From assembly GCF_009739465.1 (NCBI RefSeq), contig NZ_WHOM01000065.1:432313-496312 (forward strand): a stretch of DNA of 64,000 nucleotides. The letters run 5' to 3'. The translations under genes were made by a program, and so were the position numbers. A model generated the notes under the pieces. That model saw nothing but the letters and a program-made list of their open reading frames with translations, was not told where the DNA came from and did not search any database. Numbering within the stretch: position 1 is the stretch's first letter; each line of letters opens with the position of its first letter. Origin of the DNA: Streptomyces apocyni (GTDB lineage: Bacteria > Actinomycetota > Actinomycetes > Streptomycetales > Streptomycetaceae). This document shows, in pieces, positions 50,526 through 57,611 of this stretch.

Positions 50526-50993
50526 TCATGCGTACGGGTCGGTGATCTCCCGCAGTCGCGTCAGGGTCTCGCGCAACTGCGCCATCCGGCGCTTGCCGAG
50601 GTGCGCGGCCCACTCCGCCTCCACCTCGGCGACCACGCTCTCGGCCACCGGGATCGCCGCGGCCCCGCGAGCGGCGATCTTCACCAGTCGGGCCCGCCGG
50701 TCGCGGGGGTCGGGGACTCGTTCGACGTAACCCGCGCGCTCAAGGCGGTCGACCAGGAACCCCGCCGTCTGCTTGGTGATCTGCGCCTGCTCGGCGAGGT
50801 CGGTGAGGCGGGTGCCGTCGGGGCCGATGCGCTGCATGACCCGGGCCTGGGCGACGGTGAAGTCGTCGAACCCCGCCTCGGCGAGCGCGGCGAAGATCCG
50901 GTCCTCCATGGCCCGGTAGGGGATGAACAGCAGTAGTCCCACGTTGAGCTCCTGCCCGTCCGTGGCCTGTTCCCCGGCGACCTCCCCGGACAT
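50526..50993 (-). CDS. MarR-family regulator
   Basis: A 155-residue protein, MSGEVAGEQATDGQELNVGLLLFIPYRAME. The winged HTH is LTDLAEQAQITKQTAGFLVDRLERAGYVERVPDPRDRRARLVK (about residues 62-105). It is divergent from the TIGR03083-type gene, with palindromes between them at 51043-51075. Confidence 0.92.
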   Translation of the reverse strand: MSGEVAGEQATDGQELNVGLLLFIPYRAMEDRIFAALAEAGFDDFTVAQARVMQRIGPDGTRLTDLAEQAQITKQTAGFLVDRLERAGYVERVPDPRDRRARLVKIAARGAAAIPVAESVVAEVEAEWAAHLGKRRMAQLRETLTRLREITDPYA

Positions 50994-51042
50994 CCGTCCC
51001 GCTCCCTCTGACTTGACGTTGCGACGTGCCGTTGTCGGCTTG

Positions 51043-51075
51043 ACATTGGTCAGTGTATCTGACTAATTTAGTCAG
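51043..51075. promoter_or_regulatory. MarR operator candidate (nested palindromes)
   Basis: CTGACTAATTTAGTCAG (51059-51075) has perfect 8-bp arms about a single base; upstream TTGGTCAG pairs with CTGACTAA at one mismatch. Located between the divergent MarR and TIGR03083-type genes. Confidence 0.7.
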
Positions 51076-51108
51076 GGAAGCTTACCATTCCTGTAGGCGG
51101 TGGTCACC

Positions 51109-51789
51109 ATGAGCGGCACACTGACCGGCGAGGAGCGCTGGCAGGCGGTCGACAGGGAACGGCTCAGCCTGGCCGGGCTGCTCGACACACTGAGCCCGGC
51201 GGAGTGGGAGTTCCCGACCCAGTGCGAGGGCTGGCGGGTACGGGACGTCGCCGCACACCTCACCCTCGCCCCGCGCATCGGCCTTGGCCGGGTCCTGGTC
51301 GAACTCGCCCGCGCCCGCGGCAACTTCGACCGTATGATCCACGACACCGCGTGCCGTCAGGCAGCGTCCCGCCGCCCCGACCAGATCGCCGCCGACCTGC
51401 GCGCCCTGGTCGGCTGGCACCGCCCGGTAGTCGGCACGACGCGGCGCGAGTCCTTGCTCGACATCCTGGTGCACGGCCAGGACATCGCCCTGGCGGTGGG
51501 CCGCGAGCGCCCGATGCCGGTCGACGCCGCCTGCGACGCGGCCGACCGGGTGTACCGCATGAGCTATCCCTTCCAGGTCAGGCGGCGGTTGGGGGACCGC
51601 CGCCTGACCGCCACCGACGCGGACTGGCAACGCGGCGAAGGACCGGAGATCCGGGGGCCGATCGCCGCGCTGTTGCTTCTGCTCACGGGACGCGAACAGG
51701 CGGCACGCCCGCACCTGGTGGGCCCCGGCCTGGAGACCTCCGTACAACCGAAGCCGAAGCCGAAGCCGAAGTCGAAGAACGAACTCTGA
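51109..51789 (+). CDS. Maleylpyruvate isomerase family (TIGR03083) mycothiol-dependent-type protein
   Basis: A 226-residue DinB/MDMPI-like helical bundle. Signatures: CEGWRVRDVAAHLTLAP (His of the metal site) and LLDILVHGQDIALAVGRER (His), giving the His triad pattern of this superfamily. Such proteins may use mycothiol as cofactor. The C-terminus has KPKPKPKPKSK repeats. Divergent MarR probably regulates it. Start ATG 51109 with AGGCGG eight bases before. Confidence 0.85.
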   Translation: MSGTLTGEERWQAVDRERLSLAGLLDTLSPAEWEFPTQCEGWRVRDVAAHLTLAPRIGLGRVLVELARARGNFDRMIHDTACRQAASRRPDQIAADLRALVGWHRPVVGTTRRESLLDILVHGQDIALAVGRERPMPVDAACDAADRVYRMSYPFQVRRRLGDRRLTATDADWQRGEGPEIRGPIAALLLLLTGREQAARPHLVGPGLETSVQPKPKPKPKSKNEL

Positions 51790-51806
51790 GCGCGGTCGGT
51801 GTCGGG

Positions 51807-53822
51807 TCAGGGAGCGGTCTTCGGCGCCCGCTCCCGTCCGCGTACCTGTAGTGCCAGTACGATCGCGACAAGCACCGCCCCCGGTACCCCCGCCAGCAGC
51901 GGCTCGTCCGGTGACAGCAGGGCGGGAACCAGCAGCAGCACCGACGCCAGGCCAAGGGCCAGACGGGTGGCGAGGTTCACCGGCGTCAGCCAGTAGCCCT
52001 CGATGGCCACCGCGAAGGCGAGCAGCGCGAGCGTCCCGGAGGCGGCCGCCGCCGCGATCTCCAGGGGCGTGCCGCCCCCGAGGAGCGGCGAGTAGGCCAT
52101 CATCACCGGAATGAGATAGAGCCCCTTCGCGAACTTCCAGGCGGCGAAGCCCGTCCGGGTCGGGCTCGACCCCGCGATACCGGAAGCGGCGAAGGCGACC
52201 AGGGCGACCGGTGGGGTGACGTTGGAGTCCTGGCTGTACCAGTACACGATCATGTGCGCGACGATCACCGGCAGCCCGAGGTCGGTCAGCGCCGGTCCCG
52301 CCAGCACGATCAGGACGACGTACGAGGCGGTGACGGGGAGGCCGAGCCCCAGGATCAGGGACGCGACCGCGACCGTGAGCAGGGTGAGCAGCAGTTGGCC
52401 CTGCCCCAGGTCCACCATCAGGCTGGAGAACTTCAGCCCGAGCCCGGTCAGCCCGACCATTCCCACGACGATCCCGGCGGCCGCGGTGGCGACGGTGACC
52501 CCCAGGGTGTTCCGCGCGGCGATCACGAAGGCCTCGCCCGTACCGCTGGCCACCGCCCGCAGGTCGAGGCCCTCGCGGGCGCGCAGCCTCGCGTAGGCGA
52601 CGCGGGTCAGGGCGACGACGGTCAGTGCGACCGTCGCGTAGAGCCCCGCCACCAGCGGCGTCCTGTCCTCGGCCAGCAGCCACACCAGTACGGCGAACGG
52701 GATCACGAAGTGCCAGCCGGAGGCCAGGACGGGGCGCAGCGCGGGAAGGTCGGGGCCGGAGAGGCCGGACAGGCCTCCGCGACGCGCGAGGATGTCGACG
52801 AAGAAGAAGATCGTGACGAAGTACATCAGCGCGGGGATGATCGACGCCTTGACGATCTCGGTGTACGGAATCCCGCTCATCTGCGCCATGATGAACGCGC
52901 CCGCGCCCATGATCGGCGGCAGCAACTGCCCGCCCGTGGACGCCGCGGCCTCCACCCCGGCCGCCTCGTGGGGCTTGTAGCCGACCCGCCGCATCAGCGG
53001 GATCGTGAACGTCCCGGTGGTCACCGCGTTGGCGATCGCACTGCCCGAGACCGACCCCATGAACGCGCTGCCGACGACCGCCGCCTTCGCGGGCCCGCCC
53101 CGGTACCTGCCGGTCAGGGCGGTCGCGGTGTTGATGAAGAAGGCGCCGCCACCGGTCTTCTCCAGTACCGCGCCGAAGAAGATGAACATGAAGACGAAGG
53201 TCGCGGCCACGCCCAGCGGGATGCCGAAGATCCCGCCCTGGAAGAGATAGCTGTGGTGGATGATGCGCTGGATGGTGAAGCCACGGTGCGCGATCGCGTC
53301 CGGCAGCCAGGGCCCGAACCACGCGTAGGCCAGGAACCCCACGATCACCAGGACCATGAACAGCCCGATGGTCCGGCGGGTCGCCTCCAGGAGCAGCAGC
53401 ATCGCGAGGCCGCCCATGACCAGGTCGGCGGTGGTCGGATCGCCCGTACGGCGGGCGATCTCGTCGAAGTACACGACCGGGTAGACCATGACCGCGACAG
53501 CGACCAGCACGAGCACCAGGTCCAGGCTCGCCGCGAGCAGGCCGCGCCGCCCCTTCAGCAGGAACACCAGCACCAGCACGAACATCAGGTGCAGCGCGCG
53601 CTGGATGTACGCGTCCATGTCCAACTGGACGGCGGTGTAGAGCTGGAAGGCGCCCAGCGCGACGGCGATCACCAGGGTGGCGATCCCCACGGCCGTGGCG
53701 GCCCGCCCGTCGCCCCAGCGCTCGGCGGCCAGCCGGTGCCAGAGCGGGGCGGGTGGGGCGGGCGGGGCCTCGGAGGCCTGGGGGTCCTGCGGGGCCTGGG
53801 ACTCAGCGGTCACGTTTGTCAT
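51807..53822 (-). CDS. TRAP transporter fused permease (TAXI type, 4TM+12TM)
   Basis: A 671-residue polytopic protein. A proline-rich N-terminus is followed by DctQ-like helices and then the DctM-like domain (FGAVLEKTGGGAFFINTATALTGRYRGGPAKAAVVGSAFMGSVSGSAIANAVTTG). About 16-18 membrane helices. It imports a dicarboxylate- or amino-acid-like solute using the Na+/H+ gradient, delivered by the binding protein encoded just upstream, which ends seven bases before. Confidence 0.93.
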   Translation of the reverse strand: MTNVTAESQAPQDPQASEAPPAPPAPLWHRLAAERWGDGRAATAVGIATLVIAVALGAFQLYTAVQLDMDAYIQRALHLMFVLVLVFLLKGRRGLLAASLDLVLVLVAVAVMVYPVVYFDEIARRTGDPTTADLVMGGLAMLLLLEATRRTIGLFMVLVIVGFLAYAWFGPWLPDAIAHRGFTIQRIIHHSYLFQGGIFGIPLGVAATFVFMFIFFGAVLEKTGGGAFFINTATALTGRYRGGPAKAAVVGSAFMGSVSGSAIANAVTTGTFTIPLMRRVGYKPHEAAGVEAAASTGGQLLPPIMGAGAFIMAQMSGIPYTEIVKASIIPALMYFVTIFFFVDILARRGGLSGLSGPDLPALRPVLASGWHFVIPFAVLVWLLAEDRTPLVAGLYATVALTVVALTRVAYARLRAREGLDLRAVASGTGEAFVIAARNTLGVTVATAAAGIVVGMVGLTGLGLKFSSLMVDLGQGQLLLTLLTVAVASLILGLGLPVTASYVVLIVLAGPALTDLGLPVIVAHMIVYWYSQDSNVTPPVALVAFAASGIAGSSPTRTGFAAWKFAKGLYLIPVMMAYSPLLGGGTPLEIAAAAASGTLALLAFAVAIEGYWLTPVNLATRLALGLASVLLLVPALLSPDEPLLAGVPGAVLVAIVLALQVRGRERAPKTAP

Positions 53823-53828
53823 CCGGCG

Positions 53829-54839
53829 TCAGGGCTTGAGATCGGCCGGGATCTCGACGCCCTGCTCCTCGGCGTACCGGATGACGGCCGGGTGCAGCGG
53901 GACCGTGCTGTGCTTTAGCGACTCCAGGCTCAGGTACTTCGCGCCCGGCTGGTACACCTTGTTGATCTCGGCGATGTTCTCGTACAGGGCCTTCACCACG
54001 TCATAGGCCTGGTCCTCCGGGTAGTCGGCGGGCACCACGAGGAGGTTCCACAGAGCGATGGTCGGCACGTCCTCGCTGACCGTCGTGTAGGTCCCGCCCT
54101 TGATGGTGTGCGGCGCGTAGAACGAGTACTTGTCTGTGATGCTCTTCTGCTCGTCGGCGCAGACGGGGACGAGATGGATCGGCTCGCTCGCCTCCAACTC
54201 CTTGAGCGTGGCGTGCCCTTCACCGACGACCCAGGACCCCGCGTCGATCTGGCCCTCGCGCAGCGCCCGCGCGGTCTCGCCGTACGCGTACCGCTGTACC
54301 TTCAGGTCCTTCTGCGACAGGTCGAGAGCGTCCAGTACGAGATTGGTCGCGACCTCGTTGCCGCTGCCGCGCGCGCCGACCGAGAAGCGCTTGCCCTGGA
54401 CGTCCTTGAAGCAGTCCAGCTTCTTGCTGTCGTGTACGGACTTGAGGGACACCGCGTGGTAGACGTTCGGGTAGAGCACCATCAGCGCCCGGTTGTCGAT
54501 CTTCTTCCCGTCGAAGTCGCCCTGCCCATTGGCCGCTTGGTAGGCGACATCGCCTTGCACGATGGCGAGGTCGCTCTCCTTGGACGCCAGCAGCCGCATG
54601 TTCTCGACCGACGCGGCGGTCTCCTCGGCGGTGGCGGTGACACCGTCGACGTCGTCCTTGATGATCTCGGCCATGGAGCCGCCCACCGGGTAGTAGACGC
54701 CCTCCTTGGTGCCGGTCGCGATCGACAGGTCCTTCCTTCCCGACCCCGAGTCCCTACCCGACTCCGCAGGCTGTGAGCAGGCGGCGAGCAGCAGCGCGAG
54801 GGCGCCGGCCGTCGCCATCGTGAGGGAACGACTCCGCAC
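53829..54839 (-). CDS. TAXI-family TRAP solute-binding lipoprotein
   Basis: A 336-residue protein from GTG (VRSRSLTMATAGALALLLAACS) with AAGGAG six bases before. Lipobox LLAAC. Family motif DLSIATGTKEGVYYPVGGSMAEII, and later VGARGSGNEVATNLVLDAL. It presents the solute to the fused permease. Ligand unknown. Confidence 0.94.
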   Translation of the reverse strand: MRSRSLTMATAGALALLLAACSQPAESGRDSGSGRKDLSIATGTKEGVYYPVGGSMAEIIKDDVDGVTATAEETAASVENMRLLASKESDLAIVQGDVAYQAANGQGDFDGKKIDNRALMVLYPNVYHAVSLKSVHDSKKLDCFKDVQGKRFSVGARGSGNEVATNLVLDALDLSQKDLKVQRYAYGETARALREGQIDAGSWVVGEGHATLKELEASEPIHLVPVCADEQKSITDKYSFYAPHTIKGGTYTTVSEDVPTIALWNLLVVPADYPEDQAYDVVKALYENIAEINKVYQPGAKYLSLESLKHSTVPLHPAVIRYAEEQGVEIPADLKP

Positions 54840-54961
54840 GACGACTCCTTCCACGAGCTGGTCTGATTCCACGAGCTGGTCTGGGCGTGAGATTGATCGA
54901 CGTACTCGCTCCCATCTGCCCAGGGAACGGGACGAGTCAAACCCCGTGCGTCTCTCGTCCC

Positions 54962-55570
54962 TCAGCCGAAGTCCGGTTCAGCGGCGGCCCGTTTCAGCTC
55001 GTGGAACCCCCGCACACCCGCGATCAGCAGCACCCCGTCCCATAGCCGCCCGGCCCGCTCGCCGCGCGGCGCGGGTGAGACGACGGGCCCGAACAGCGCC
55101 CCGACACCGGGCGCGGACAGCACGGGCGTCCCCACCCCGGTGCCGACCAGCGCGATGCCCTCCTCGTGCGAGGCCCGCACCACGGGGTCGTACTCATCAC
55201 TCCACGCCACGCCCGCCAACTCTGTCGGCAGCCCCGCGTCCTGGAGGGCTCGCCCGACGCCCTCCCAGTCCCCGTGCTCGTGCAGCCGCGCGCCGAGCGC
55301 GTCGAGATACGCCCCCAGCGCCGCGCTGCCGTGCCGCTCCCGTACAGCGGCACACACCCGAGACGGGGCGCGCAGGTACTCGCCCCACTGCCCCTCGGGG
55401 TCCTCCGGGTCGACGTCCAGGTGTTCGTTCAGCACGGCGAGACTCATCACCCGCCACCGCACGTCGATGTCCCGCACCCGCTCCACTTCGCGCAACCAGC
55501 GCGAGGTGACCCAGGTGTACGGACACACGGGGTCGAACCAGAAGTCGACGGGCTGGTACGCCGCACTCAC
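54962..55570 (-). CDS. DsbA-fold protein, Rv2466c-like
   Basis: About 202 residues from GTG 55570, in a GTGA overlap with the DUF397 gene; a GTG six bases earlier is an alternative. The thioredoxin-fold active site is FDPVCPYTWVTSRW: Cys-Pro-Tyr-Thr, where mycobacterial mycothiol-dependent nitroreductase Rv2466c has CPWC. So only the first Cys remains, compatible with a monothiol mechanism. Helical insertion follows. The coupling to DUF397 is unusual. Confidence 0.82.
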   Translation of the reverse strand: MSAAYQPVDFWFDPVCPYTWVTSRWLREVERVRDIDVRWRVMSLAVLNEHLDVDPEDPEGQWGEYLRAPSRVCAAVRERHGSAALGAYLDALGARLHEHGDWEGVGRALQDAGLPTELAGVAWSDEYDPVVRASHEEGIALVGTGVGTPVLSAPGVGALFGPVVSPAPRGERAGRLWDGVLLIAGVRGFHELKRAAAEPDFG

Positions 55571-55767
55571 CTCCACTGGTCCAGGAAGGCGGCCCAGGCG
55601 GAGGGCGGGAAGAGGAGGGCGGGGCCGGTGGGGTTCTTGGAGTCGCGGATGGCTATGGCGGGGTGTGGGGCGGGGATCACGTCGGCCATCTCGACGCAGT
55701 TCAGGTTCGGTTCGCTGTAGGACGACTTGCGCCAGGCATGCTCGGGTGCGGTGAACTGAGTGGTCAT
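55567..55767 (-). CDS. DUF397 protein
   Basis: A 66-residue protein with the hallmark AWRKSSYSEPNLNCVEMADV and AIRDSKNPTGPALLFPPSAWAAFLDQ. DUF397 genes in streptomycetes almost always follow an XRE/DUF5753 regulator, whose activity they oppose. Here the partner is a 42-codon remnant that still overlaps the ATG by ATGA. Confidence 0.93.
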   Translation of the reverse strand: MTTQFTAPEHAWRKSSYSEPNLNCVEMADVIPAPHPAIAIRDSKNPTGPALLFPPSAWAAFLDQWR

Positions 55768-55892
55768 GGGCCTACAACTCTCGCCGGAAGCTGGTCGTTG
55801 AAGTCGAGGATGGCGAAGTCGTTGGTCGAGCGGTATCCCCAGCGGAAGGGGATCACCTGGATCGTGCGCCCAACGCTCGGTAAGACGGTACG
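55764..55892 (-). pseudogene. Remnant of the XRE/DUF5753 partner regulator
   Basis: The reading frame ending at 55764 encodes TIQVIPFRWGYRSTND then FAILDFND, the C-terminal end of a DUF5753 domain, and overlaps the DUF397 start by ATGA. Upstream, the frame does not continue with DUF5753 or HTH sequence; it runs into the neighbouring lipoprotein gene's DNA. The N-terminal ~85% of the regulator is missing. Confidence 0.75.
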
Positions 55893-55963
55893 TGCGCGCA
55901 TGGCAGCGGGGGCTTCCGGCGCCCCAGCCTGAGGGGCGTGGGGCCGCGGGGCGGGCGTATGCG

Positions 55964-56536
55964 TTAGTGGCCGCCGGTGGGTTCCGTGCAGCCGCCCTCC
56001 ATGTACGGGCCGTGGGGGGTGACCTCGGCGTCGGGGGAGGTCACCTTGCCTGAGAGGCAGGGGCCCGTCTCGGGGATGAAGAGGGAGAAGACGAGGGTCT
56101 CGCCCACGGCGTGGATCTGGGTGCCGTTCTTCGGGTAGGACAGCTTCTCCAGGGCGGCGCTCAAGGCCTGCTTGTCGCGTACGTCTCCCGTGGACAGGGC
56201 CTTGGTGATGCGGTCGGCGTGGGCCTGGCCCCGGCACTGGGCGTCGGGTTTGAGCGGCATGGTCCGCTTGTACGCATGGTTTTCGGCGTACTTCTCCGCC
56301 TCGGGGTTCGGCGGCTCGCCGTCCGCCGACCTGGTGGGCGAGGGGCTCGGGGTGCTGTCCGTGCAGCGGGCCGCCACGTCCTGGAAGAGCCGGTCGTGCT
56401 TCGCGAGGGCGGTGTCCTGCGACGTGGGCGAGGCCGATGGGCCCGGCGAGGTGCGGGCCGAGTCGCTGGCGCGTTCCGTGCCGCAGCCGGTGAGGACGAG
56501 CAGGCCGAGGGCGACTGCCAGCAGCGGGCGTTTCAC
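55964..56536 (-). CDS. Lipoprotein, hypothetical
   Basis: About 190 residues from GTG 56536 (VKRPLLAVALGLLVLTGCG), with TGGAG six bases upstream; ATG 56548 is an alternative. Lipobox LTGC. A Ser/Thr/Pro linker precedes a small domain with RCTDSTP, QCRGQAHADRITKAL, GPCLSG and GGCTEPTGG: four cysteines that could form two disulfides. Family not recognised. Confidence 0.78.
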   Translation of the reverse strand: MKRPLLAVALGLLVLTGCGTERASDSARTSPGPSASPTSQDTALAKHDRLFQDVAARCTDSTPSPSPTRSADGEPPNPEAEKYAENHAYKRTMPLKPDAQCRGQAHADRITKALSTGDVRDKQALSAALEKLSYPKNGTQIHAVGETLVFSLFIPETGPCLSGKVTSPDAEVTPHGPYMEGGCTEPTGGH

Positions 56537-56646
56537 GAAGGACTCCATTCCGGCGTACGGAGACGGGGGCGAGCGGGACGATTGATTATGCCGTGGGGGC
56601 GTACGGCTGTTCGGGTGCGGGGTTCCTGGCCAGCCACGGACTGGCC

Positions 56647-56662
56647 TTGACGTCGGCGTCAA
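56647..56662. promoter_or_regulatory. MerR operator candidate
   Basis: TTGACGTCGGCGTCAA has perfect 6-bp arms and begins with a TTGACG -35-like element, 18 bases before the MerR gene ATG (56680). Position and form suit self-regulated MerR promoters. Confidence 0.55.
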
Positions 56663-56679
56663 CGTCTACCGTCGAACGT

Positions 56680-57126
56680 ATGCGCATCGGAGAGCTGGCC
56701 GAGAAGGCCGGGACGACCACGCGGGCCCTGCGGTACTACGAGTCCCTGGGGCTACTGCCCGCACGGCGGACGAGCAATGGGTATCGGACGTACGGCGACG
56801 AGGATCTGCGGCTGCTGCGGCAGATTCAGGTGCTGCGGGACTTCGGGTTCGAGCTGGAGGAGACCCGGCCGTTCGTGGAGTGTCTGCGGGCCGGGCATCC
56901 GGAGGGGGATTCCTGCCCGGACTCGCTCGCCGTCTACCGGCGCAAGGTCGAGGAACTCGACGCGCTGATCGGGCAGTTGCAGGGCGTACGGGCTCAGGTC
57001 GGCGCGCAGTTGGCGCGGGCCGAGCGGGCGCGGGACGCGCTGGTGGCCGATGCGGCGGTTCCGGGCGGTCCGGAGCCACGATGTGAACTGGGGACGGAGA
57101 GGGGCAGTCATGGGCGCACGGCCTGA
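56680..57126 (+). CDS. MerR-family regulator
   Basis: A 148-residue protein, MRIGELAEKAGTTTRALRYYESLGLLPARRTSNGYRTY, the textbook MerR HTH and wing. A coiled coil (about residues 90-125) ends in a basic Gly-rich tail. Two Cys, in VECLRAGHPEGDSCPD, could form a metal or redox sensor. Its last 17 bases overlap the following thioredoxin gene, so the two are coupled. Probably redox- or metal-responsive (inference). Confidence 0.93.
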   Translation: MRIGELAEKAGTTTRALRYYESLGLLPARRTSNGYRTYGDEDLRLLRQIQVLRDFGFELEETRPFVECLRAGHPEGDSCPDSLAVYRRKVEELDALIGQLQGVRAQVGAQLARAERARDALVADAAVPGGPEPRCELGTERGSHGRTA

Positions 57127-57445
57127 GGGTGTGGCGGTGGTGACCGACGCGGACTTCGCGCGGGAGGTGCTGGGGGCGGGGCTGCCCGTACTGGTCGAGT
57201 TCACGGCCGAGTGGTGCGGGCCGTGCCGACAGCTGGCGCCCGTACTGAGCACGGTCGCGCGGGAGGAGGGCGAGAGGCTCAAGGTCGTGGCCGTCGATGT
57301 GGACGCCAGTCCGGAGACGGCGATCGCGTACGGCGTGCTGTCTACGCCCACACTGGTGGTCTTCCGGGGTGGTGAGCCGGTGCGGTCGATGGTGGGGGCG
57401 CGGCCGAAGCGGAAGCTGTTGGGTGAGCTGGCGGACGTCCTCTGA
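57110..57445 (+). CDS. trxA: Thioredoxin
   Basis: A 111-residue thioredoxin with the canonical active site AEWCGPCRQLAPVL and cis-Pro in GVLSTPTLVVF. ATG lies within the MerR coding end with GGAGAGGGG upstream. Likely induced by the MerR. A hairpin follows. Confidence 0.95.
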   Translation: MGARPEGVAVVTDADFAREVLGAGLPVLVEFTAEWCGPCRQLAPVLSTVAREEGERLKVVAVDVDASPETAIAYGVLSTPTLVVFRGGEPVRSMVGARPKRKLLGELADVL

Positions 57446-57490
57446 GCCGAGGGCGTACTTCGGCTTCGGCGTTCCTCGGCCTTAACAGCG

Positions 57491-57519
57491 ATACCCCGGC
57501 TGTTTGACGGCCGGGGTAT
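57491..57519 (+). terminator. Terminator after trxA
   Basis: ATACCCCGGC, nine-base loop, GCCGGGGTAT: a perfect 10-bp stem followed by TCCT. Its loop contains the TTGACG -35 hexamer of the downstream promoter. Confidence 0.8.
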
Positions 57520-57534
57520 TCCTCTGGGTATATT
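57504..57534 (+). promoter_or_regulatory. Candidate promoter of the HelD/HelR gene
   Basis: TTGACG (57504-57509) and TATATT (57529-57534) with a 19-base spacer, in the only AT-rich patch here. Transcription from about 57541 gives a 70-nt leader with hairpins. Confidence 0.5.
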
Positions 57535-57540
57535 GGGTGT

Positions 57541-57578
57541 TTCTGTATAGGTACAGAAAAGGCCCCTCAGTGGGGGCC
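57541..57578 (+). promoter_or_regulatory. Two adjacent inverted repeats in the HelD/HelR leader
   Basis: TTCTGTA-TAGG-TACAGAA (57541-57558, perfect 7-bp arms) and GGCCCC-TCAGTG-GGGGCC (57561-57578, perfect 6-bp arms). Could be operator plus attenuator, or two RNA hairpins. I could not match either with certainty to the rifamycin-associated element of helR genes. Confidence 0.5.
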
Positions 57579-57611
57579 GACTAAAGGCACCGTATCCCAC
57601 GAGGAGTCGAA

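Noticed and set aside
52254..53918. Open frame of 554 codons antisense to the TRAP permease
   Set aside because: His/Arg/Gly-rich composition typical of antisense frames in Streptomyces.
55893..56237. N-terminal part of the frame that ends in the DUF5753 remnant
   Set aside because: This part is antisense-like Pro/Arg sequence overlapping the lipoprotein gene in another frame; only the last 42 codons match DUF5753.
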